Notes: a model not told the origin generated them from the sequence alone. Positions 1 through 7,600 are shown, counted from the stretch's first letter. The stretch is DNA of 12,298 bases from Pseudomonadota bacterium (GCA_023390955.1 JAEWBW010000307.1:1-12298), one strand, 5' to 3'. Numbers and translations: made by a program.

Positions 1-49
1 GGTCCGAACGCTCGGTCGTCGCGGTCGAAGAGCAGTGCGGGCAGCGCAT
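1..49 (-). CDS. IS6-family transposase, N-terminal 16 residues (partial)
   Basis: The first residues read MRCPHCSSTATTERSD, nearly the same as the start of the complete transposase at 1524 (MCCPHCHSTATTERSD). They include the first CxxC pair of the N-terminal zinc finger. A ribosome site GGAGGTGAAGG lies directly before the ATG. The rest of the gene is outside the window, so whether it is intact cannot be seen. Confidence 0.75.
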   Translation of the reverse strand, partial: MRCPHCSSTATTERSD

Positions 50-106
50 CCTTCACCTCCAAAACGGAGGTGATCCTCTACCGTCAGGCCCCGCTGCGAT
101 CAAGCT

Positions 107-127
107 GGCACGAAAGCTGCCGGAACC
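107..127 (-). repeat. Terminal inverted repeat of the left-edge IS6 element
   Basis: The reverse complement starts GGTTCCGGCAGCTTTCG and matches the left terminal repeat of the complete copy (1446-1466) at 19 of 21 positions. Confidence 0.75.
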
Positions 128-548
128 CTTTTTCTTGCGCCCATCGTCAGGGGAGCCTCGCCCCATGCATGGCGCCGGCCCGACTGGCGACGGGGACCGG
201 CAGACCGCGCGTTGGCGAGTCTGACGACGTGGGCCGCCTCCGAAACGCCGGCAGCCTCCCAGGGGACGCTCAGACGACGCTGTCAGTCGTCGGCGTCAAT
301 TGCTCTTCCGCAAACGCTGCCCGTCGTCCGAGCGCACGCAAGCACCTCCTGGCCGGCCGCGACCGCCGCGGCACAACGTCCGCCGAAACGCGCCCGACGT
401 CGCGCACGGCTCCGCGGGTGTGGCAGCACCACGGCCGCCCTCCCCTTGATGCTTGGGGCCGATCCGCTCGGACCCCGTGTCTCACACCATCACTGTGGGG
501 ACAGTCGCCCGGCCAAGCCAGCGCTTGGTGCAAGGCCCATTACGGCAT
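128..548. other. 421 bp with no recognisable gene
   Basis: This GC-rich stretch lies between the left-edge IS6 end and the DUF1127 gene. Open frames exist on both strands, but their translations are rich in Arg, Ala and Pro with no domain, signal peptide or convincing ribosome site that I can recognise. It is probably intergenic or eroded DNA. The only local structure I noted is the short hairpin at 513-528. Confidence 0.5.
513..528 (-). terminator. Short hairpin downstream of the DUF1127 gene
   Basis: CCAAGC and GCTTGG form a perfect 6-bp stem around a 4-nt loop, about 20 nt past the DUF1127 stop codon on the minus strand. No T-run follows, so it is not a standard intrinsic terminator. The role is suggested by position only. 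Confidence 0.25.
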
Positions 549-767
549 CTAGGCGCGCCAGAACGGCTTGGAAACTTCCGCCTCTCGGGCTTGCTCCGAA
601 ATGCCCAGGTCTTGCAACAGGCGCTCATCAAGTTTCGCAAGCTCCTGACGCGACACAGCTCTCTGGCACCATGTGCGAAAAATATGGGCAAGCTTAGATG
701 GCTGATGCCGCTCGGGAACATGGGGCGCTGGCGCGACGTCAGAATACTGGAACATCGTAGCTTTCAT
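549..767 (-). CDS. DUF1127 small protein
   Basis: This 72-residue protein has a poorly conserved N-terminus (1-27) followed by the DUF1127 core (about 28-71). The core includes the signature LAKLDERLLQDLGIS and the terminal KPFWRA typical of these short arginine-rich proteins. The family is abundant in alphaproteobacteria; some members bind RNA or affect phosphate, carbon or stress responses, but the role here is unknown. The start at 767 is preferred over an in-frame ATG at 821 because GGAAGG lies about 8-10 nt upstream and the extra 18 residues do not resemble the family. It stands alone on its strand, with eroded IS DNA upstream and the palindromes at 879-900 and 906-926 in a plausible promoter region. 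Confidence 0.85.
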   Translation of the reverse strand: MKATMFQYSDVAPAPHVPERHQPSKLAHIFRTWCQRAVSRQELAKLDERLLQDLGISEQAREAEVSKPFWRA

Positions 768-878
768 GATCGGGGTGCCTTCCAGGGTGGCGAGATGCCG
801 GCAAATTTCCGGGCATGCCATAACTCAAATGCACAAAAAATGTACGCAACTGCCTAGCATTGCACCACGCGTATGATG

Positions 879-900
879 GAATGCTTGCACTGCAGCATTC
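879..900. repeat. Inverted repeat upstream of the DUF1127 gene
   Basis: The arms GAATGC and GCATTC flank a 10-nt spacer. The site lies about 110 nt upstream of the DUF1127 start in a relatively AT-rich stretch. It could be a protein-binding site or half of a structured leader; the sequence alone does not decide. Confidence 0.4.
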
Positions 901-905
901 GAATA

Positions 906-926
906 GATTGGTCAGGCAAACCAATC
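906..926. promoter_or_regulatory. Operator-like palindrome (ATTGGT...ACCAAT)
   Basis: Perfect 7-bp arms GATTGGT and ACCAATC flank a 7-nt spacer. The half-site TTGGT resembles operator halves of FadR-type GntR regulators, although those usually have a shorter centre. It lies about 140 nt upstream of DUF1127 and next to the earlier inverted repeat. No regulator gene is adjacent, so the assignment rests on pattern only. Confidence 0.35.
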
Positions 927-983
927 ATGTTGGTGTCTGCGATTACGTTGCGATCAGTGTAGCGGTGGGGGTGGCCTTCGGGC

Positions 984-1003
984 GGCATTGTCAGGTTTGC
1001 GGT
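984..1003 (+). repeat. Possible left terminus of a degenerate IS6 element
   Basis: GGCATTGTCAGGTTTGCGG lies about 30-50 nt before the degenerate IS6-type transposase start. It shares CAGGTTT and the leading GG with the terminal repeat of the complete element at 1446. No matching right end is visible, so this is tentative. Confidence 0.35.
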
Positions 1004-1032
1004 AAGCGGCTCGGAATGGCAGGTTGCCGGGC

Positions 1033-1239
1033 ATGAGCACGTCGTCCAACCCGGATCGCGGTTTCCGCTTTCCCGCCGAGATCATCAGCGAGGCGGTGTG
1101 ACTGTATCACTGCTTCAGCTTGAGCTAGCGGGAGGTTGAACTGATCTTAGCGGCGCGCGGCATCGAGGTCAGCGAGGAGACGATCCGCGAATGGGGCCTG
1201 CGCTTTGGCCGGGAGTTCGCTACCACGCTCAAGCCCTGA
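1033..1239 (+). pseudogene. IS6-family transposase remnant (two internal stops, 3' truncated)
   Basis: From the ATG at 1033 the frame reads through FRFPAEIISEAV, LYHCFSLS, REVELILAARGIEVSEETI and REWGLRFGREF. This is the conserved N-terminal region of IS6-family transposases of the 'RFPPEII...SLRDVEELLAARGI...ETIRRW' type. TGA at 1099-1101 and TAG at 1126-1128 interrupt the frame. Homology ends near 1233, before the DDE catalytic domain, and a stop follows at 1237. It belongs to a different IS6 subgroup from the complete element at 1446, because it has no zinc-finger leader. Confidence 0.8.
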
Positions 1240-1331
1240 TCGTTCCCCACATTTGCCGTAGCGGCGGAAGCCTTTGATCTTGTTAAAGATGGGCTGTTTG
1301 CGCCTTTCGGATCGGACATCCGGAGGCGACG

Positions 1332-1484
1332 ATGGAGGATGCGGCAACTTGGGCGGAGCGGACCTTCGCTTCGGCTGTTCTCGGGGATGTCAGACGCACG
1401 AAGAGGTTGGTCCGGGTCGGCGCGATGATGGCCAGCAATCCGGAAGGTTCCGGCAGGTTTCGCGCCATCTTGCCGCTGGTGTGA
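1332..1484 (+). pseudogene. IS4/Tn5-type transposase, N-terminal fragment cut by an IS6 insertion
   Basis: The frame opens MEDAATWAERTFASAVLGD, continues with VRRTKRLVRVGAMM and reaches ASNPE. This matches the N-terminal DNA-binding region of IS4/Tn5-type transposases (WAxxxFGxAxLGDxRRTxRLV...). Only 38 codons (1332-1445) belong to that gene. The last 12 codons and the TGA at 1482 come from the terminal repeat of the IS6 element that begins at 1446. The catalytic domain is absent from the window, so the fragment cannot encode a transposase. Confidence 0.75.
1446..1466 (+). repeat. Left terminal inverted repeat of the IS6 element
   Basis: It starts GGTTCCGGCAGGTTTCG. It matches the reverse complement of 2389-2409 at 17 of 21 positions and the left-edge copy at 19 of 21. 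Confidence 0.75.
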
Positions 1485-1523
1485 TGTTTGCGTAGAGGGT
1501 CATTTCTATCCACGAGGTGACCA

Positions 1524-2342
1524 ATGTGCTGCCCGCACTGCCACTCGACGGCGACGACCGAGCGTTCGGACCGAACGACTCATGGCTATCGGCGATTCCG
1601 TTGCCAGGAGTGCGGCCGGCAATTCAACGAGCGTACGGGTTCGGTGCTGAACCGGCTGCAGGTCCCTACCGACGTGGTCTTCCTGATCGTACTCTGGCGG
1701 TTGCGGTTTAAGCTCAGCCTGCGCGATCTCGCGGAAATTCTGCTGTCGCGCGGTCTGGTCTTCTCCCACGAGGCCGTGCGGGAGTGGGAGGCCAAGGTGG
1801 CCCCGCTGCTCACCAATGCTCTCCGGCGCCGCCGGCGCGGTACGGTGGGGCGGAGCTGGTACGTCGACGAGACGGACCTGAAGGTCGGCGGGCGCTGGTG
1901 CTCCTTGTACCGGGCGATCGACAGCGATGGCGCCCTGGTCGAGGTCTACCTCAGCGAACACCGTGACCAGGTGGCCGCCGAACAGTTCTTCCAGTCCGCG
2001 GTGGCGGTCACTGGCCGCATGCCCGAGACGGTTACGACGGACAAGCACGCCGGCTACCCGCCAGCCATCAAGCAGGTGTTCGGGGATGCGGTTGAGCACC
2101 GCACCTCCAAATTCAAGAACAACCATTTGGAGCAAGATCATCGCGGGGTGAAAGGAAGGACGCGGCCGATGCGCGGATTCCAGCTCCCAGACAGCGCCCA
2201 TCTTTTCTGCCGGGCCCATGACGAGGTGCGCAACTTTCTGCGCCCGGCAACCCGGCGCAACCAGCATGTTCCGACCGCCCGGCGACGGGCGATCTATGTC
2301 CGGAGCGTCGCCGCCCTGCGCGACATGCTCGCCGTCGCGTAA
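1524..2342 (+). CDS. IS6-family DDE transposase
   Basis: This 272-residue transposase should catalyse replicative (cointegrate) movement of the surrounding element. Residues 3-30 hold a CxxC...CxxC zinc finger (C3, C6, C27, C30), followed by a helix-turn-helix region with the family signature SLRDLAEILLSRG (65-77). The catalytic triad is visible as D115 in WYVDET, D173 in TTDKHAG and E203 in LEQDHRGVKGR, followed by the RPMRGFQ motif. Ribosome site GAGGTGACC precedes the ATG. The frame is uninterrupted and ends 46 nt before the right terminal repeat, so it may be active. A paralogue begins at the left edge of the window. Confidence 0.92.
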   Translation: MCCPHCHSTATTERSDRTTHGYRRFRCQECGRQFNERTGSVLNRLQVPTDVVFLIVLWRLRFKLSLRDLAEILLSRGLVFSHEAVREWEAKVAPLLTNALRRRRRGTVGRSWYVDETDLKVGGRWCSLYRAIDSDGALVEVYLSEHRDQVAAEQFFQSAVAVTGRMPETVTTDKHAGYPPAIKQVFGDAVEHRTSKFKNNHLEQDHRGVKGRTRPMRGFQLPDSAHLFCRAHDEVRNFLRPATRRNQHVPTARRRAIYVRSVAALRDMLAVA

Positions 2343-2388
2343 TCGACCCCTCCAATTCAGGGCGGCGTCATGCCCTCATGCACGCTGT

Positions 2389-2409
2389 GGCGTGAGACCT
2401 GACGCAACC
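2389..2409 (-). repeat. Right terminal inverted repeat of the IS6 element
   Basis: The reverse complement starts GGTTGCGTCAGGTCTCACG and matches the left repeat at 17 of 21 positions. The istB fragment begins directly beyond it. Confidence 0.75.
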
Positions 2410-2410
2410 C

Positions 2411-2467
2411 CACTGCGAGATCCTCGAGACCGGCAACGAAAGCTGGCGGTTCAAGAACCGCGCCTGA
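2411..2467 (+). pseudogene. istB: IstB (IS21 helper ATPase), C-terminal fragment
   Basis: The frame reads HCEILETGNESWRFKNRA and then stops. This is the characteristic C-terminal end of a subgroup of IS21 transposition helper ATPases, where ITHHCDIVETGNESWRFKNR-type endings recur. The AAA+ ATPase domain is missing, and the fragment starts two bases past the terminal repeat of the inserted IS6 element. Recognition is from memory of the family and rests on 18 residues. Confidence 0.65.
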
Positions 2468-2598
2468 CCTCACCCCGATGTCGCCCAGGTGGGTCCACAG
2501 CGCCTCCCCGCGCGTGCCGCTCCGTCGCAGATGGGGGCACTGCGCGGCACGCGCGGGTCCCCTCCATGGACTACCTGAACGACAAGTCCTCACCCCCT

Positions 2599-3705
2599 CT
2601 ACGGGGTCCCTTTCCCGCGCCGATCCAGGGGCCCAATCTCAAGCCGATTGACAGCCGCGGGCGAAAGGCGCGACAGGGCTTCCAGAAGAAGTCGCCTCGC
2701 CTCGTGCTGCTCCTCCGTCGACATCCGCCGCGGGTCGAGTTCGAGCTGAAGGTGGGGCAAATCGGCACTCAACGGTCGGTTGTCGGGCGACAGATTCTCA
2801 AGTAGGTCGATCGCCTCATAGGTGACGACTGGATAGGCGACGCCCTTGACATGAATCTGGCCGTGCTCCTCGCAATAGACTTGGTCGTTGACGTGTGCGT
2901 AGGTCTCGTAGCTGATCAGGATGCTCCCCACAGGAGCCTCGTGCTCCAGGCGCGAGGCGATGTTCACAGGACCGCCGATGATGGTATAATCCATTCGGTC
3001 CTCGCTGCCGAAATTGCCGACTGTGCAGTACCCGGTGTGAATGCCGATCCGGCAGCGTGGCGGTGCCTCAACGCCCGAGGCGTGCCAGATGTCGGCCAGT
3101 TCGCGCATCCGCTTCTGCATGGCGATCGCCATCTTGACGCAGGCGAGCGCATCGTCCTTGATGCCGCGCGTCTCCGGATCGCCGAAGAAAATCATGATCG
3201 TATCGCCGACATATTTGTCAATGGTGGCGCCATATTCCAGCGCAACGTTGGACATCTCGGTCAAGTAGTGGTTTAGAAGATGGGTGAGATCCTCCGATTC
3301 CATTTTGTCGGTTGCCTCAGTAAAATTGGCAATGTCGGAGAAGAAAATGGTCAACTTCTTGCGCTGACTTTCCAATTTGACCTCTTGAGCGCCGGTAAAA
3401 ATCGAGTTATAAACCTGTGGCGAAAGGTATTTCGAAAGCTTTCGTGCTACTGCCTCGAGCTCTTTGTTTTTCTGTGCGATTTTTTCGACCGAACGCCGCT
3501 GCGCCTCGGCCATTGCGTTCAGCTCGGCCTCGTTATGGTCGGAGAGGTGAATGAGCCGGCGGGTCGTCTTGAACAGGTGCTCGTAGCTCTTCAAGAGTTC
3601 GGCAAAGGCGGCGCGCGCGGCCTCGTTCCCGAAGTCGTTGGTTTCGACGAACGCGCGGGCCCGTGCGATCACCGCCTCCTCACTCTCGAAGAGGTCAAAT
3701 TTCAT
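2599..3705 (-). CDS. Class III adenylate cyclase, output enzyme of the Sia-like module
   Basis: This 368-residue soluble protein is predicted to make cAMP. An N-terminal helical stalk (about 1-90, with heptad-like EAELNAMAEAQRRSVEKIAQ) leads through LSKYLSPQVYNSIF into the cyclase domain (about 115-300). Catalytic residues are all present: metal aspartates D124 (FFSDIANFT) and D168 (KYVGDTIMIFFG), purine-selecting K164 and T241, and transition-state N248 and R252 (NIASR). The Lys/Thr pair fits class IIIb adenylate cyclases; guanylate specificity would need Glu/Cys-like residues. Its ATG overlaps the SiaC stop (ATGA), implying translational coupling. The final 17-18 residues (from about 351) are encoded by an IS21 terminus, so the native C-terminus is lost, but the catalytic domain is untouched. 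In Pseudomonas the equivalent position holds the GGDEF enzyme SiaD. Confidence 0.9.
   Translation of the reverse strand: MKFDLFESEEAVIARARAFVETNDFGNEAARAAFAELLKSYEHLFKTTRRLIHLSDHNEAELNAMAEAQRRSVEKIAQKNKELEAVARKLSKYLSPQVYNSIFTGAQEVKLESQRKKLTIFFSDIANFTEATDKMESEDLTHLLNHYLTEMSNVALEYGATIDKYVGDTIMIFFGDPETRGIKDDALACVKMAIAMQKRMRELADIWHASGVEAPPRCRIGIHTGYCTVGNFGSEDRMDYTIIGGPVNIASRLEHEAPVGSILISYETYAHVNDQVYCEEHGQIHVKGVAYPVVTYEAIDLLENLSPDNRPLSADLPHLQLELDPRRMSTEEQHEARRLLLEALSRLSPAAVNRLEIGPLDRRGKGTP
2601..2653 (-). repeat. IS21-type terminus with two repeat units
   Basis: On the minus strand two related units follow one another: AATCGGCTTGAGATTGGGCCCC and, overlapping in pattern, GATCGGCGCGGGAAAGGGACC. Multiple degenerate repeats at the end, with a TGTCA tip (reverse complement of TGACA at 2649-2653), are characteristic of IS21 elements. 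The same bases encode the last residues of the cyclase. Confidence 0.55.
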
Positions 3706-4094
3706 TCCTCGCCCGCCATCCTCTCGAGGTGGAACGTGGCATGCTCGAGATCCTCCCCGAACTCCTCGCCTAGCTGCCGCATAGTGTCGTCCTCTTCGTC
3801 GTAGTACCAGTTGACGGTCACCGTGGCACCGCCGGCCGCCACCTTATCCAGCTTCTCCAGAAGCGATGTGATCGCCTTGGCGCTCGAGCTGTTGAAGTAG
3901 ATCAATTCGAAGTCGAAGCAGCATGTGCCGTCGCGCAGCTCGTCGAAGTAGCCATCAAGGGTTTCGAACACCGGTCCGTAGAACGCGGCTACGTCCTCGG
4001 GGTAGGATTCGCCCTTGAGCCTTAGGCGATGGTTGTCAAAGTCGAAATCAACCTCGGGGGAGCGTTCGGTGGCAGGGATCTTCAGGTTGGGCAT
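3702..4094 (-). CDS. SiaC-family regulatory phosphoprotein (DUF1987)
   Basis: This 130-residue protein has the SiaC/DUF1987 fold signature. The N-terminal half reads TERSPEVDFDF and RLRLKGESYPEDVAAFYGPVF. Next comes the phospho-acceptor region IYFNSSSAKAI (65-75), and then a C-terminal strand VTVNWYYDEEDDTM. In P. aeruginosa SiaC is phosphorylated by SiaB and dephosphorylated by SiaA, and the unphosphorylated form binds and activates SiaD. Here the acceptor should be within S69-S71, probably S69; Thr is the usual residue as I recall. The start has ribosome site GGGAGG 7 nt upstream, 18 nt after the SiaB stop. The stop overlaps the cyclase start, which points to the cyclase as its direct partner. 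Confidence 0.87.
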   Translation of the reverse strand: MPNLKIPATERSPEVDFDFDNHRLRLKGESYPEDVAAFYGPVFETLDGYFDELRDGTCCFDFELIYFNSSSAKAITSLLEKLDKVAAGGATVTVNWYYDEEDDTMRQLGEEFGEDLEHATFHLERMAGEE

Positions 4095-4112
4095 GGTGTG
4101 CCTCCCTGGCGT

Positions 4113-4682
4113 TCAGATCTCGGCTTCCAGAGCGAAGAAGGCGACACGGCTGTCGATCGCGCTGATGTCGAAGTTGATCGGGCGCGACGCGCGCCGCGCG
4201 ATCTCGATGAAGCCGACGCCGGCGCCTTTGCTGCCATCCTCCGGTTCCGATTTCAGCGTCTCCTTGTACATGGCCTTGAGTTCATCCTTGTCGGCCCTGC
4301 GGATGCTCTCGAGCTTGACCCGCAACGGCTCGATGTCGGCCGCCCCGATGAGGTTGCCGGCCTTGACGACAAAGCCATCGCCCACCCGGCTGATCGTCAT
4401 AATTCCGTAGCGGAGATCGGAGGGCGGCGCATTCTTCCCGCTGGAGGCGGCGTGCGGCTTCTCCCTCTCGGCCGAGTAGCGGATGATGTTCTGCATCTGC
4501 TCGACGAAGACGGCGAAGACGCTGCGCGCCGTCTTGGTGTCCATGTCGTCGAGGACGAGCTTCTGCTTGAGCGCGTCGCCAACGCCGGACAGCACCGACT
4601 CTGTCACGTAGCCACAGTAGGCGAAGATGATGCCCGACTCATGCAGTTGAGAGCGCAGTTCGAACAGGTCTTTGGCTAGCAT
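4113..4682 (-). CDS. SiaB-family protein kinase
   Basis: This 189-residue cytoplasmic protein matches SiaB-type kinases, which have a GHKL-like ATP fold and phosphorylate SiaC. The N-box-like motif is EQMQNIIRYS (61-70, with E61 and N65). A downstream segment includes GDGFVVKAGNLI (101-112), and a G-box-like KGAGVGFIEIARRAS lies at 152-166. No membrane segment is present. The start at 4682 is chosen over an in-frame ATG at 4766 because GGAGGG sits 8 nt upstream and the longer form would overlap the phosphatase gene by about 70 nt. The ribosome site overlaps the phosphatase stop codon (10-nt gap), so the two antagonists are probably made in a fixed ratio. Confidence 0.85.
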   Translation of the reverse strand: MLAKDLFELRSQLHESGIIFAYCGYVTESVLSGVGDALKQKLVLDDMDTKTARSVFAVFVEQMQNIIRYSAEREKPHAASSGKNAPPSDLRYGIMTISRVGDGFVVKAGNLIGAADIEPLRVKLESIRRADKDELKAMYKETLKSEPEDGSKGAGVGFIEIARRASRPINFDISAIDSRVAFFALEAEI

Positions 4683-4692
4683 CGATACCCTC

Positions 4693-7600
4693 CTACCCTC
4701 CCAGCGCCACAAACCCCAGAACGGTGACGTCGTCGCGACGTCGTTCCGCGCCCTGGTGGTTGGCAAGGGCCGCCCGGAGCGCGTCGCGCTGCTCCGTCAT
4801 CGAACGGCCCCGGCACTGCGTGACGACGTCGACGAAGCGCTTGCGGCCGAATGCCCGGTGCCGTTTCCCGCCAATCTGTTCGATCAGCCCGTCGGTCGCC
4901 AGGTAGAAGGCCTCGTCGTCCGCGAGGTCAAGCGAGATGTCACGGAACCGGGCCTCCTCCGGCATGCGCCGATTGCCGATCCCAATCCGGTCACCCTTGA
5001 TCTCGTCGAGCTCGCCGTCGTGCGCCCGCCAAAGCGACAGATGGGCTCCGGCGAAGACGAGCCGGCGCTCCGCATCACTGACGAAGCAGACGCCAGCGTC
5101 GAAGCCGTCATCGGTCTCGCCCTTCAGGCCCCGATCCTGCCCCAACATCGTCCGTAGGTCGCGATCGATCGTGCTCAGCAGCAGCGACGGTGGCGGATCC
5201 TCTAGGGCGTGCAGGTGGCGGTCGAGGAGGCCACAGGCGATGAGGGTCATGAACGCTCCCGGCACGCCGTGTCCCGTGCAGTCGCCGACGATGATGTAAT
5301 AGCCGCGGCTGGTGCGATGGAACCAGAAGAAGTCGCCACCGACAATGTCCCTCGGCTCCCAGATTAGGAAGTAGTCGCGCGTCGCCGCCGCCAGCGTCTG
5401 GCGGGTCGGCAGCATAGCTGACTGAATGCGGCTGGCGTATTGCAGGCTCTCCAGGATAAGGCGGTGGGCCTGGACGGCCCGTTCTTCGTTCTCCTTCAAT
5501 TCGGTGAGGTCGCTGTAGACGGCGACGGTGCCGCCACCGATGATCCGGCGTTCACTGACCTGAACCCACCGGCCGTCGCTGCGTCTCTGCATGATCGGTG
5601 CGCCGGGGTTGCGATGCCGCGCCAAGCGCTCCTCGATCCACACCGGTGCGCCGACCGCGTCGGCATCGCGGATGCGGCCGTCGGCGACGACCTGCTGGAG
5701 AATCGATTCGAAGGACATGCCCACGGTGACCTCCTTGCCACCGGCGTGCAGCATCTCGCGGTAGCGCGCGTTGCAGAGCCGGAGCCGGTCCTCGGCGTCG
5801 TAGAAGGCGAAGCCCTCGCCGATGCTCTCGATCGCGTCGACCAACCGCTGCTCCGTCTCGTGTCGAGCTTCCTCGGCAAGCTTACGGGCGCTGATGTCGC
5901 TCCACGCCCCGATGACCTCAATGGGGGTGCCGTCGGCGTCGCAAATCAGGTGCAACTGATCGCTCATCCAGCAATAGGTCCCGTCGTGGCGCCGGAGGCG
6001 GTACTCGTAGGTGTGATGGCCGACCTGGAACACGCGGGGAAACTCCTCCGCCACCCGAGGGAGGTCGTCGGGGTGGACACAGTTCCGCCAGAAATCGGAG
6101 TGCACGAGGAATTCGTCCGGCTCATAGCCGAGCAGGCGCCGGATGTTTGCGCTGACAAACGTCGGCGCGTAATTGCCCGTCGCCGCAAGGCTGTAGATCA
6201 CCGCGGGGGTATGAGCGAGCAGATGATCGAGCCGCGCCTGTGCCGCCGCAACCGCAGCCTCGGCGGTCTTGCGCTCGGTGACGTCGCTCCAGGACTCGAC
6301 AACCTCAAGGGGCTCGCCACGTTCGTTACGGACGAGTCGCTGCTCGTCCCGGACCCAGCGGTAGCTGCCGTCCTTACGGCGGAACCGGTACTCGACGATG
6401 TTGCGCCCCGTTGCCAGCAGCCGCGAAAACTCAGACAATACCCGGTCACGGTCATCGGGATGTACGTGCTCTAGCCAGAACTCAGGGCCGGCCAAGTATT
6501 CACTCGGCTCATAGCCAAGCAGGTCACGCACATTCTCACTTATAAACGTCGGCGCATTTCGACCGCCCACCTGGAAGCTGCAGATGAGCGAGGGGGACGC
6601 GGTCAGCAGGTAGGTCAAGCGCGCCTGTGTCGCGAGCAGCTCCTGCTCGGTGCGCTTGATCTCGGACACGTCCATATAGACGCCGACCGTTCCGCCGTCC
6701 TGGGTTCTCCGCTCGTTGATCTGTATCCACCGGCCATCCCTTTGCCGCTGCAATGTTGGGTCAGAAGGCGATTGGTGCTGGGCAACCCGCCGCTCAAGCC
6801 AATCCTCGGCCGATGTTCCCGGTCCGCGGTGTACGCAGCGCTCCACAGCAGCGCGAGCGATTGTGCCGAAAGGCACCCCCGGCACAATCACTTCAGCGAG
6901 GCCGGGATAAAGGTCGCGGAAATGGCTGTTGCAGAGTACGAGCCGGTCCTCGTTATCAAACAGCGCAAAGCCCTCCGAACTGCTCTCGATGGCATCGATC
7001 AAGCGCTGCCGAGCTGCGGCGATCTCCCTTAGGTTTTTCTCGTCAATTTCAACCGCCGTGTCGCGGAATATGGCGAGTGCTTCGGCCATCTGGCCAATTT
7101 CGTCGCGGCGCTCGCGCCCCGGGATGGCAACCGTGGTATTCCCAGCTGCGAGTGCGGCCATGGCGTCGGTGATGCTCTTGATGGGACGCACGACCCGCGG
7201 CTCAACGTATTGCAGCATGATGACGGATCCGCCAATGATGCTGAGCGCAGCGATGATCAGCAGGAGAACTTTGCCGGTTCTGATCGCCTCTGCAGAACGA
7301 ATCGCGGCGGCATCGGAGGCGCGCTGCGCAGCGGTGACCAATGCCGCCACTTCGTTGCCAAGGCGCAAGGCGAGCGTCCCGCTGGCTTCGAGCGCCTGCT
7401 GGGCGGTCGTGCCTTGATGCAATTCATCCCGACGCGCATCGAAGATGCTACGCTCCCCACCACCGAAGGCCAGCAGGGCTTCGGTATCGTCTCCGGCCCC
7501 ACGCGACGTCGCTGTTTCGGGCAACCGAGCAAGCAGTCTGTCAAGGTGTCCGACTGCGGCAATGAAGCGCTCCCGCAAAGGCTGCAGTGCGCTCCCATCC

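Larger units (their letters stand above)
1..127 (-). mobile_element. IS6-family element, 5' end only (runs off left edge)
   Basis: Read on the minus strand, this stretch has the same layout as the complete IS6-family element at 1446-2409: a 21-nt terminal repeat, a leader of about 80 nt, a ribosome site and the start of a transposase. The leader has diverged, so it is a related copy and not an identical one. The outer end is placed at 127 because the terminal sequence starting GGTTCCGGCAG matches the left end of the complete copy. This copy and the one at 1446 are inverted relative to each other, with their left ends facing inward. Confidence 0.75.
1446..2409 (+). mobile_element. Complete IS6-family insertion sequence, 964 bp
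   Basis: The element is bounded by 21-bp imperfect inverted repeats (1446-1466 and 2389-2409, 17 of 21 matching) and carries one transposase gene. The boundaries have independent support: the IS4-type reading frame is lost at 1445 and an istB reading frame begins at 2411. The 8 bp on each side (ATCCGGAA and CCACTGCG) are not a target duplication, and the flanks belong to different elements. The insertion was therefore followed by deletion or recombination, which is common for replicative IS6 elements. Confidence 0.8.
2410..2653 (+). mobile_element. IS21-family remnant (istB tail plus element terminus)
   Basis: The piece holds the last 18 codons of istB, about 130 nt of non-coding DNA and a terminus with two repeat units ending ...GATTGACA, the TG...CA-type end of IS21 elements. 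Everything upstream, including istA and most of istB, was lost where the IS6 element begins. The outer end at 2653 lies inside the reading frame of the cyclase gene (2599-3705, minus), so the element inserted into the 3' part of that gene. Confidence 0.65.

Noticed and set aside
5440..6474. 344-codon open frame on the plus strand
   Set aside because: It is a mirror frame of the PAS region; its repeated pattern merely reflects the duplicated PAS domains on the other strand.
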